DNA from: Frankiaceae bacterium
GTDB lineage: Bacteria > Actinomycetota > Actinomycetes > JAFAQI01
Assembly: GCA_030840615.1 (NCBI GenBank)
Contig: JAVEEE010000471.1
Span: forward strand, 1 to 5,473
Length of the DNA stretch: 5,473 bases
Reading direction: 5' to 3'
The translations under genes and the position numbers were made by a program. This document shows, in pieces, positions 1 through 5,473 of this stretch (positions within the stretch are counted from its first letter, which is position 1; each line of letters opens with the position of its first letter). The notes under the pieces were generated by a model. The model did not search any database. It saw only the letters and a list, made by a program, of their open reading frames with translations, and had not been told where the DNA came from.

Positions 1-488
1 GTGGGGATCAGCACGGCCAGGTCCGTAGCGGAGACCTCGAGCCGCAGTGGCCAGTCAGCGGCATCAAGCGGTTGTCTCCAGTCGCCCACGACCTCGTCGA
101 CATCGAGCACCGCGGGATCGGACGGAAGCTGCTGCGCTGCCTGGTGGACCAGCGACTTGAGCTCGGGGTCCGAGAGGACGAGCCGGGGACGCACCTGGGA
201 GAGAAGACCCGCGAGCTCGGTCGGCTTACCCGCCGGGTTGGTCGGCACCGCGACGGCACCGGTGCTGCACACAGCGAGCCAGGCCAGCAGGTAGGAGGGC
301 GTGGTGCGCGCCGTCAGCACTATCCGGTCACCGCGGGCGACACCGGCGTCCAGCAGCCGGGTCGCCGCACGCGCGACGAGGGCGGCGGCGGCGGCGAAGG
401 TCAGCTGGTCGTCGTCGGTGCGCAGCCAGTCGCCGTCCGGGTCGCGTTCGGCGGCCGCGGCGAGCATGCCGGGGATGGTGTCGGGCAC
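1..488 (-). CDS. AMP-forming acyl-CoA synthetase / AMP-binding enzyme, N-terminal part (cut by window edge)
   Basis: Enzymes of this superfamily activate a carboxylic acid with ATP to an acyl-adenylate and usually transfer it to CoA; they are cytosolic. The visible 162 residues read as the start of the adenylation domain. An opening PDTIPGMLAAAAERDPDGDW is followed by the conserved block GVARGDRIVLTARTTPSYLL (about residues 49-68) and GAVAVPTNP (77-85). An RPRLVLSD strand (100-107) follows. Translation leaves the window at DLAVLIP (156-162) followed by the two bases AC, exactly where the family's T/S-SGTTG-x-x-K phosphate-binding loop is expected. The loop and all catalytic C-terminal parts are therefore unseen. 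The GTG at 488-486 was chosen because family similarity begins there; an ATG at codon 8 (467) is an alternative. No good Shine-Dalgarno precedes it, but the upstream cyclase stop is only 17 bases away, which suggests one operon and possible translational coupling. Substrate chain length cannot be told. The family call is firm. Confidence 0.87.
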   Translation of the reverse strand, partial: MPDTIPGMLAAAAERDPDGDWLRTDDDQLTFAAAAALVARAATRLLDAGVARGDRIVLTARTTPSYLLAWLAVCSTGAVAVPTNPAGKPTELAGLLSQVRPRLVLSDPELKSLVHQAAQQLPSDPAVLDVDEVVGDWRQPLDAADWPLRLEVSATDLAVLIP

Positions 489-505
489 GACGGCTGACCG
501 GTTGG

Positions 506-3500
506 CTAGACCCCGACCGGCACTGCGACCAGGAGTCGTGCGCGATCCGCCCATGCCGGCGCAGCAAGACTGTCGAACGTCGCCGCGGCGGCGGCCGCAA
601 GGGCCTCGGGTCCGTCGAGCCCGGACGCCGCGAGCCACTCGGCATGCTCGAGCCGGGTCCTCGCGAGCCAGTGGCGGAAGTCGAGCGCCGTGAGGCGCTC
701 CTCGGCGTCACGGAAATGCCGCTCGGCGTCGTCGTCGGCACCGTCGATCACCGCCACCCGCGCCGCGAACCGTGAGGTCATGGCTCGGAGGAAGGGCGGC
801 ACGAACCCGAGCGGTAGATCGGCGATTCGCGCGAGCAGGTCGCGCGCCGCGGTGCCGTCGCCGAGCTGCACCGCGGCCTCCATCGCCTCGACCCACGCGA
901 TTCGCAGCGACTCGTGGCGCACCGCGATCTGCTTGTGCATCCAGTCGACGACCCCCGTGCCGTGCCGGAGCGCGTCAGCGTGTCGCCCCTCCACGTTGGC
1001 GAGGAGCGCATCCATGGCGGCGATGGAGCAGACATCATCGACAGAGTTGCTGCTGCGCAACGGTTCCAGTCGCTCGACCGCGGCCCGAGTCGCATCGACG
1101 TCGCCGCGCCAGGCAGCCAACATCACGAGCCGGGCGTGCAGGTACTCCGCCTGCGGCCGTTCGTCACCCGCCGACTCGAACAGCTCCGCGATGAGGCGCT
1201 CGGCCCGGTCCCAGTCACCGAGATAGAGCTGCGCATACAGCAGGTTGCTCGCGGCGACCGTTTCCGTGTAACGGTCACCTCGCCGCTGGGCCGCGGCGAC
1301 CCCAGCCTCACCGAGCTCGATCGCCTGCGGCAGGTCGGACGTCATGGCAAGGTCCGAGCAGGTGATGAGCGCGTTGAGCTCCTGCTCGAACAGGCCGTTC
1401 CGGCGCGAGATCTCGATGGCGGCCTCGCAGAAGATGAGCGCTTCCTCGAACCGGTCCGAGAAGATGAGCGCGTTGGCGCTGGTCGTCAAGGCCTGGCACA
1501 GCGGTTGGGATAGGCCGAGGGCCTGCGCGACGATCAAAGCCCGGGTCGTGTAGGGCTCGGCCTCGGCAACGCGGCCGCCCTGGGTGAGGAAGTTCGCCAG
1601 CCATGCGGCCGAGTTGGCCAGCTCGGGCGTGTAGTCACCATCCTCGAGCACTGGCATGACTTCCTGAAGCGTCTCGATCGCCTCGACCTGCCGCCCCAGC
1701 CGCGCGTGACCCCGAGCCTCGCCGATGGCAAGCCGCGCCCAGTCCCGGTGCCGGCCCGCCGAAGCGAGATCAGCCCGCAACGCGGCGTAGAGGTCGTAGG
1801 TCTCCTGGTGCCGCCCGCACTGCAGTGCCATGTCGGCGGCTTGTTCGCGCAGGAGCAGCTTTTCGTCGAGGTCGACCGCCAGCTCCGCTGCTGAAAGGTA
1901 GATCCGCAACGCGGTCTCGGGCGCGCCGAGCCCCGTGGCGCGGCGTCCCGCTCGCCGGTAGGTGTTCAGCGCCTCGCGCCGGATCTCGTCGGCATCGGGG
2001 TCGCTCTCCGCGGCGAGTAGCGCGTCCCGGTAGTGCGCAGCGACGACCTCGGCGATGTCCTCGCCGTCGTTGTCGAACGTGGCGCGCAGGTGCGCGGCGA
2101 CGGCGAGGTGGCGGGCCTTGCGCTCTCGCTTGGAGAGCATGTCGTAGGCGACCGTGCGCAGCAGGCTCTGCGCGAAGAAGTACTGCCCGCGGTCCGGCGA
2201 CAGCCGGTCGCGTCGGACACTCAGGAACTCCTTGCGGAGCAGGTCGGCCAGCAGACCTTGCAGCACCTCGTCGTCAAGCTGCGAGACGGCAGCGACCGCG
2301 GTCATCGGGAAGCTGCCACCGAGGACGGACAGGTCCTTGAGCAGCGCGCGAGTCTCGGGCGGGAGGCCGTCGATGCGCGCCGCGATGAGCGAGGCGAGCG
2401 ATGTCGGCACATCGAGGTCGCCGACGTCGCCGACGACGCGATAGACACCGTCAAGCGGTATGACGACATCGCGGTCGATGAGGCTGCGCACGGTCTCGAC
2501 GGCATAGAGGGGGATGCCTTCGGAGCGCTCGATGATGCGGTCGCGCAACGCCGGTGGCAGGTCGGCGACGAGGTCGTCGAGCACCAGCGCCATGTGCGTC
2601 GGACCGAGCGGCTCGAGGTAGAGCGACGTGGCGTTGCGCCGTCCGGCCGGCCAGCCCGCCCTGGCGTCGAGCAGCTCGGGGCGGCTGAAGGCGAGGACGA
2701 AGATGGGTGAGTCGGCCGCCCAGTCGAGCAGGTAGTCGATGAAGTCGAGCAGGCCGGCATCGGCCCACTGCAGGTCCTCGAAAGCGAGGACGACGGGAAG
2801 CTGCTCGGACAGCCGCTCGAACAGCAGTCGCCAGCCGGCGAACAGCTCTTCGCGACCGAGGGTCGAGTCGCCGATGCCGAGCAGGGCGCCGAGACGTGGC
2901 GCGAGGAACTCGCGTTCAGCGGGATCGGCGATCATTTCGCCGAGACCTTCGGCCAACCGGGTCGCGGCGACCTCGGTGGTGTCCTCCTCGGAGACGTTGA
3001 ACCGCTGGCGCATCATCTGCGCAAGTGCCCAGTAGGCGACGCCGTCGCCGTAAGAAAGGCAGCGGCCGGTGTGGTAGTTCACCACTCCGGCAAGACCGTC
3101 GACGTACTTGTCGAACTCCCACAGCAGCCGCGACTTGCCGACACCCGCGACGCCGACGACCGCGACGAGGCGAGCCGACTGCCTGTCGATGCAGGCGTGG
3201 AAGAGCTCCTTGACCAGCCGGAGATCGGCGTCGCGGCCGACAACGCGGGCCTCGAGCCCGTCGACGCGCTGGGCACCACCGACGGCGGCAATCACGCGTT
3301 CGGCGCGCCACAGGTGCAGCGGCTCCGACTTGCCCTTCACCTGGTGCTCGCCCGCGTCGGCGTAGGCGATCGCAGCGGAGGTGGAGCGGCGCGTGTTCTC
3401 GTCGACGAAGATGCTGCCGGGCGTTGCCACGGACTGCACCCGGGAAGCAGTGTTGACACGGTCGCCAGCGACCATGCCCTCGCCCGGAGCTGTCCATGCG

Positions 3501-4033
3501 GCCACCGAGCCGGTCACGATGCCGCCCCGTGCCTGCAGATCGACGCCGATCTCAGTGCCGAGAGCGTTGATTCCCTCGATGATGTCGAGGGCGGCGCGCA
3601 CGGCCCGCTCCGCGTCGTCCTCGCGCGCGGCCGGCACGCCCCACACGGCCATCACAGCGTCGCCTATGAACTTCTCCACTACGCCACCGAAGCGGCCGAC
3701 GATCGTGCGTGCGGTGTCGAAGTAGCGGCTGAGCAGCTCGCGCATGTCCTCCGAGTCGCGGGTTTCCGAGAGCGAGGTGAACCCGACAAGGTCGACAAAG
3801 AGCACGGACACGGGACGGTTCTCCGACGACGCCGCACCGGTTTGCGTCGGAATCTGCGGCCCGGTGGCGCGACCCTCGGACGACGGCATCGGCGCAGCGC
3901 ACTGGCCGCAGAACCGCTGCTCCGGAGTCGCGGCAGCACCACATGCCGGGCACTGCAACGCGAGGGGCGCGGCGCAGTTGCCGCAGAACCTGTTGCCCGC
4001 CGGATTTTCCGCGTCGCAGGAAAGGCACTTCAC
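506..4033 (-). CDS. Class III adenylate/guanylate cyclase with double zinc ribbon, STAND/AAA ATPase and TPR-like C-terminus
   Basis: The protein has 1175 residues and is probably cytosolic: no signal peptide or membrane segment is visible. Domains in order: (1) double zinc ribbon, CxxC pairs at C3/C6, C17/C20, C28/C31 and C42/C45; (2) class III cyclase domain, about 73-246, with metal-binding D81 (FVDLVGFT) and D125 (EKFIGDAVMAVW), adenine-contacting-type K121, and transition-state N194 and R198 (GDRVNTASR); (3) COG3899-like ATPase, about 264-560, with Walker A GVAGVGKS (K300) and Walker B LAFEDLQWAD (D420); (4) helical TPR-like repeats, about 680-1140. There is no LuxR-type HTH at the C-terminus, unlike some mycobacterial cyclase-ATPase regulators. 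Class III cyclases make cAMP or cGMP at a dimer interface. The position usually holding the adenine-recognising Asp (seven before N194) is M187, so specificity is uncertain. The GTG at 4033 fits the family start (MKC-like) and has AGGGG ten bases upstream. An in-frame GTG at 4051 and an ATG at 4201 also exist, but the extra N-terminal residues look non-coding. The activating ligand is unknown. Confidence 0.93.
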   Translation of the reverse strand: MKCLSCDAENPAGNRFCGNCAAPLALQCPACGAAATPEQRFCGQCAAPMPSSEGRATGPQIPTQTGAASSENRPVSVLFVDLVGFTSLSETRDSEDMRELLSRYFDTARTIVGRFGGVVEKFIGDAVMAVWGVPAAREDDAERAVRAALDIIEGINALGTEIGVDLQARGGIVTGSVAAWTAPGEGMVAGDRVNTASRVQSVATPGSIFVDENTRRSTSAAIAYADAGEHQVKGKSEPLHLWRAERVIAAVGGAQRVDGLEARVVGRDADLRLVKELFHACIDRQSARLVAVVGVAGVGKSRLLWEFDKYVDGLAGVVNYHTGRCLSYGDGVAYWALAQMMRQRFNVSEEDTTEVAATRLAEGLGEMIADPAEREFLAPRLGALLGIGDSTLGREELFAGWRLLFERLSEQLPVVLAFEDLQWADAGLLDFIDYLLDWAADSPIFVLAFSRPELLDARAGWPAGRRNATSLYLEPLGPTHMALVLDDLVADLPPALRDRIIERSEGIPLYAVETVRSLIDRDVVIPLDGVYRVVGDVGDLDVPTSLASLIAARIDGLPPETRALLKDLSVLGGSFPMTAVAAVSQLDDEVLQGLLADLLRKEFLSVRRDRLSPDRGQYFFAQSLLRTVAYDMLSKRERKARHLAVAAHLRATFDNDGEDIAEVVAAHYRDALLAAESDPDADEIRREALNTYRRAGRRATGLGAPETALRIYLSAAELAVDLDEKLLLREQAADMALQCGRHQETYDLYAALRADLASAGRHRDWARLAIGEARGHARLGRQVEAIETLQEVMPVLEDGDYTPELANSAAWLANFLTQGGRVAEAEPYTTRALIVAQALGLSQPLCQALTTSANALIFSDRFEEALIFCEAAIEISRRNGLFEQELNALITCSDLAMTSDLPQAIELGEAGVAAAQRRGDRYTETVAASNLLYAQLYLGDWDRAERLIAELFESAGDERPQAEYLHARLVMLAAWRGDVDATRAAVERLEPLRSSNSVDDVCSIAAMDALLANVEGRHADALRHGTGVVDWMHKQIAVRHESLRIAWVEAMEAAVQLGDGTAARDLLARIADLPLGFVPPFLRAMTSRFAARVAVIDGADDDAERHFRDAEERLTALDFRHWLARTRLEHAEWLAASGLDGPEALAAAAAATFDSLAAPAWADRARLLVAVPVGV

Positions 4034-4043
4034 CCCGCCACCA

Positions 4044-4048
4044 CCCCT
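4044..4048 (-). promoter_or_regulatory. Ribosome binding site supporting the GTG 4033 start of the cyclase
   Basis: On the minus strand AGGGG lies ten bases before the GTG at 4033. It supports this start over the farther ATG at 4201, which would run through the intergenic region and overlap the divergent SnoaL gene. The alternative GTG at 4051 has only a short GGTGGA very close to it. Confidence 0.5.
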
Positions 4049-4098
4049 CACATCCACCGTAGCGAGTGCCCGCACCCTGCCGGGTCGGTTTACCTCTT

Positions 4099-4117
4099 TG
4101 TCCTGCTTTGCCGGACA
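4099..4117. repeat. Inverted repeat TGTCC-N9-GGACA, candidate operator
   Basis: Perfect 5-base arms are separated by nine bases in the middle of the divergent intergenic region. The left arm overlaps a direct repeat of CTTTG with a 10-base period, so both repeats present on one face of the helix. This layout suits a dimeric regulator, but arms this short can occur by chance and I recognise no named regulator's consensus. Confidence 0.3.
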
Positions 4118-4185
4118 GGGGCACTGGAGGGCGGAAAATTTCATCGGTCTGCGCGAATGCAGGTTGGCACCGAGATAGTGGTCGG

Positions 4186-4653
4186 ATGACCGATGACTCA
4201 CTCGCCTATGTCGGCCTGACCCGGCTGCACGCCGCTTACGCGGACGCTGTCACCCGACGAGCGTGGGACGAGCTCGAGCCGCTCTTCGTGCCGGCCGCGC
4301 CGATCCACGTCGACACGGTCACCCGACCGGTCATCGAACTGGTCGGCGCGACCGAGCTCGGCCGGTTCATCGACGAGTCCATCGCGCGCTTCGAGTTCTT
4401 CGAGTTCGTGGTCCTCAACCTGGTTGCCCGGATCGCTCCGGACCGAACCGCTCGCGGCAGGCTCTACATGGTGGAGCTCCGCCAGACCCGGGAGTCGGCA
4501 GCGTGGAGCAACGCTTACGGCGTGTATCAGGACGACTACGTGCTGCACGACGACCAATGGCGCTTTGCCGAGCGTCACTACCAGAGCCTGGCGCGCAAGA
4601 TCGGGACGGATCCCGCCGAAGTGTTCCCGTTTGCGGTGGCGCGCACATTGTGA
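4186..4653 (+). CDS. SnoaL-like / NTF2-fold domain protein, 155 residues
   Basis: This is a small cytosolic alpha+beta-barrel protein of the SnoaL/NTF2 superfamily. The fold is used by polyketide cyclases, dehydratases, steroid isomerases and many ligand-binding proteins of unknown role. The sequence shows the usual plan: an N-terminal helix LTRLHAAYADAVTRRAWDEL (about 11-30), then LEPLFVPAAPIHVDT, a second helix ELGRFIDESIARFEFFEFVV (about 57-76), and paired strands GRLYMVELRQ (91-100) and WSNAYGVYQDDYVLHDDQWR (107-126). It ends with FAERHYQSLAR (127-137). Length is normal for one such domain. The start was taken as ATG 4186, where similarity begins; the reading frame is open farther upstream but the added residues look unrelated. 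There is no clear Shine-Dalgarno, so a leaderless transcript is possible. It is divergent from the cyclase and 96 bases before the peroxiredoxin. The substrate and whether it is an enzyme cannot be told. Confidence 0.85.
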   Translation: MTDDSLAYVGLTRLHAAYADAVTRRAWDELEPLFVPAAPIHVDTVTRPVIELVGATELGRFIDESIARFEFFEFVVLNLVARIAPDRTARGRLYMVELRQTRESAAWSNAYGVYQDDYVLHDDQWRFAERHYQSLARKIGTDPAEVFPFAVARTL

Positions 4654-4715
4654 GGAGCCCGGGCTGGCTGGTGCGCTAATCGCCGTGGCGGCGTAGCGTG
4701 CCAGTCGTATCGCGA

Positions 4716-4731
4716 GGGGCGCCAACGCCCC
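4716..4731 (+). other. GC-rich hairpin in the peroxiredoxin leader
   Basis: GGGGCG (4716-4721) pairs perfectly with CGCCCC (4726-4731) around a CCAA loop, giving six G-C pairs. It ends three bases before the Shine-Dalgarno and leaves that site single-stranded. No T-run follows. It could stabilise the 5' end of the mRNA or be a chance pairing in GC-rich DNA. Confidence 0.4.
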
Positions 4732-4734
4732 AAC

Positions 4735-4742
4735 GGGAGGAG
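4735..4742 (+). promoter_or_regulatory. Strong Shine-Dalgarno of the peroxiredoxin
   Basis: GGGAGGAG lies seven bases before the ATG at 4750 and is close to the ideal anti-16S complement. It fixes the start and suggests high expression. It is much stronger than the sites of the other genes in the window. Confidence 0.85.
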
Positions 4743-4749
4743 CAAGAAG

Positions 4750-5409
4750 ATGGGGCTTTCCATCGGCGACATCGCGCCGGACTTCACCGCTGACACCACC
4801 GAAGGCGAGATCAAGTTCCACGACTGGATGGGCGACTCGTGGGCGGTGCTGTTCTCGCACCCCAAGGACTTCACGCCGATCTGCACGACCGAGCTCGGCC
4901 GGATGGCGAAGCTCAAGCCAGAGTTCGACCGCCGTGGAGTGAAGATCATCGGCCTGTCGGTCGACGCGGTGGACAACCACAAGGCCTGGGCGCAGGACAT
5001 CGAAGACACCCAGGGCGCCCGACCGAACTATCCGATGATCGGCGACACCGATCTCGCGATCTCGAAGGCCTACGGGATGCTGCCGGCAGACACCGAGGGC
5101 AGCTGCGAGGGCCGTACGCCGGCAGACAACCAGACCGTGCGCAACGTGTTCATCGTCGGCCCGGACAAGAAGGTCAAGCTGGTCCTCGTCTATCCGATGA
5201 CGACCGGCCGCAACTTCGACGAGGTGCTGCGTGTCATCGACTCGCTGCAGCTCACCGCGAAGCACCGGGTCGCGACTCCGGTCGACTGGAAGTCCGGCGA
5301 GGACGTCGTCATCGCCGGGTCGGTCTCCAACGACGAGGCGAAGCAGATCTTCGGAGAGTGGAAGGAACCGAAGCCCTACATCCGCATCGTTCCGCAGCCC
5401 ACCGGCTGA
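4750..5409 (+). CDS. Peroxiredoxin, Prx6 (1-Cys) subfamily
   Basis: This thiol peroxidase reduces hydrogen peroxide, alkyl hydroperoxides and possibly peroxynitrite in the cytosol. The 219 residues form a complete Prx6-type protein. An N-terminal IGDIAPDFTADTTEG leads to the peroxidatic motif HPKDFTPICTTELG, with P38, T42 and C45 as the active-site Pro, Thr and Cys. The conserved active-site Arg is R131 (TVRNVFIV). The subfamily's C-terminal dimerisation domain is present: GRNFDEVLRVIDSLQLTAKH (153-172), then VATPVDWKSGEDVVI (174-188), and the ending KPYIRIVPQP (208-217). Length is typical (about 210-225). There is a second cysteine, C119, in the loop before the catalytic Arg (EGSCEGRTPADNQ). 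Whether it acts as a resolving or glutathionylated/mycothiolated residue is unknown; most 1-Cys enzymes rely on an external thiol. The start is fixed by the Shine-Dalgarno at 4735-4742. A probable further gene starts 39 bases after the stop, so the peroxiredoxin may be first in an operon. Confidence 0.96.
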   Translation: MGLSIGDIAPDFTADTTEGEIKFHDWMGDSWAVLFSHPKDFTPICTTELGRMAKLKPEFDRRGVKIIGLSVDAVDNHKAWAQDIEDTQGARPNYPMIGDTDLAISKAYGMLPADTEGSCEGRTPADNQTVRNVFIVGPDKKVKLVLVYPMTTGRNFDEVLRVIDSLQLTAKHRVATPVDWKSGEDVVIAGSVSNDEAKQIFGEWKEPKPYIRIVPQPTG

Positions 5410-5416
5410 ACCTGAA

Positions 5417-5435
5417 CGCGCGGCAGGTCCGCGTG
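5417..5435 (+). other. Small GC hairpin after the peroxiredoxin stop
   Basis: CGCGCGG (5417-5423) can pair with CCGCGTG (5429-5435), including one G-T wobble, around a CAGGT loop. There is no T-run, so it is not a standard terminator. Its 3' arm touches the first base of the next Shine-Dalgarno. It could slow read-through or affect initiation, or be a chance pairing. Confidence 0.25.
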
Positions 5436-5448
5436 GGAGGCTGAACAC

Positions 5449-5473
5449 GTGTTGCGGTGGCGGGGATTCGAGT
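5449..5473 (+). CDS. Probable start of a further gene, cut by the right edge
   Basis: A GTG at 5449 follows GGGAGG (5435-5440) with an eight-base gap, a good initiation signal. Only eight codons are visible, reading (M)LRWRGFE. Some actinobacterial RibF (bifunctional riboflavin kinase/FAD synthetase) proteins begin with a similar RWRG sequence, but eight residues are too few to assign a product. The evidence for a gene is the start signal and the unbroken short frame; the function is unknown. Confidence 0.4.

Larger units (their letters stand above)
4034..4185. promoter_or_regulatory. Divergent intergenic region between cyclase and SnoaL-like genes
   Basis: These 152 bases separate two divergently read genes and should hold both promoters. 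Directly visible elements are an inverted repeat TGTCC-N9-GGACA (4099-4117), two CTTTG copies ten bases apart (4096-4100 and 4106-4110), and a short palindrome GTGCCCGCAC (4066-4075). A relatively A/T-rich patch, GGAAAATTTC, lies at 4133-4142. On the minus strand TACGGT (4062-4057) is a possible -10 for the cyclase gene, without a convincing -35. Toward the SnoaL gene the hexamer GATAGT (4174-4179) sits seven bases before the ATG. Promoter positions are inference; that the region is regulatory follows mainly from gene orientation. Confidence 0.5.
4654..4749 (+). promoter_or_regulatory. Intergenic leader upstream of the peroxiredoxin
   Basis: This 96-base gap follows the SnoaL stop. It contains a small inverted repeat CGCCG-TGG-CGGCG (4681-4693), an unassigned stretch with weak -10-like hexamers (TAGCGT 4694-4699; TCGTAT 4705-4710), a GC hairpin (4716-4731) and the ribosome binding site (4735-4742). 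No T-run follows either hairpin, so there is no clear intrinsic terminator. The peroxiredoxin may be read from its own promoter here or by read-through from the SnoaL gene. Confidence 0.4.

Noticed and set aside
1429..1471. AGAAGATGAGCGC repeated 30 bases apart
   Set aside because: The two copies encode ALIF ten residues apart within the helical TPR-like region of the cyclase protein, so protein repetitiveness explains them better than a DNA element.
2033..2710. A 225-codon plus-strand frame inside the ATPase region
   Set aside because: It is antisense to conserved ATPase and helical segments and has no family features.
4066..4075. GTGCCCGCAC palindrome as a CRP/cAMP receptor site
   Set aside because: The known CRP-type consensus is TGTGA-N6-TCACA. 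Here the half-sites are too close and the outer bases do not match.
3071..4189. A 372-codon plus-strand open frame opposite the cyclase
   Set aside because: It is antisense to the zinc-ribbon and cyclase domains, resembles no family, and is the usual by-product of G/C-ending codons in the real gene.
4681..4693. CGCCG-TGG-CGGCG hairpin as a terminator for the SnoaL gene
   Set aside because: The stem is only five pairs and no T-run follows; such pairings are expected by chance in GC-rich DNA.
4694..4710. TAGCGT and TCGTAT as -10 boxes for the peroxiredoxin
   Set aside because: Neither has a recognisable -35 at 16-18 bases, so I could not support a specific promoter.
4198..5448. A 416-codon minus-strand open frame opposite the SnoaL and peroxiredoxin genes
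   Set aside because: It runs through two well-recognised genes and their intergenic gap in antisense and has no recognisable domain. It is a codon-bias shadow.

Overview
This is a GC-rich window with strongly G/C-biased third codon positions, frequent GTG starts and few A/T-rich promoter elements, which suggests a high-GC actinobacterium (Mycobacteriales/Pseudonocardiales-like). That placement rests on composition and gene content only. I see no mobile element, CRISPR array, tRNA or rRNA.

Layout. The left three quarters is read leftward. A large gene (4033 to 506, minus) encodes a multidomain signalling protein: an N-terminal double zinc ribbon, a class III nucleotide cyclase domain, a STAND/AAA-type ATPase with clear Walker A and B motifs, and a long TPR-like helical C-terminus. 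Seventeen bases after its stop codon, a second minus-strand gene begins at a GTG (488). It encodes the N-terminal 162 residues of an AMP-forming acyl-CoA synthetase/ligase and is cut by the left edge just before the expected ATP-binding loop. The two genes probably form one transcription unit. A 152-base divergent intergenic region (4034-4185) separates them from the rightward genes.

The right quarter is read rightward. It holds a 155-residue SnoaL/NTF2-fold protein (4186-4653) and a 96-base gap containing a GC-rich hairpin next to a very strong ribosome binding site. A complete 219-residue Prx6-type (1-Cys) peroxiredoxin follows (4750-5409). A well-placed Shine-Dalgarno sequence and GTG start at the right edge (5449) are probably the beginning of another gene.

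How the genes may work together. The cyclase-ATPase-TPR protein resembles in domain order the eukaryotic soluble adenylyl cyclase and the many bacterial COG3899-like cyclases. It would be a cytosolic sensor that couples ligand or nucleotide state to cyclic nucleotide synthesis. Its adenine-recognition Asp position is a Met, so its substrate or activity is uncertain. The adjacent acyl-CoA ligase hints at a link between cyclic nucleotide signalling and fatty-acid activation, but that is inference. The peroxiredoxin is an ordinary antioxidant enzyme and no functional tie to the cyclase is visible. I found no convincing wholly new system; the most interesting points are the altered cyclase substrate site and the cyclase-ligase pairing.
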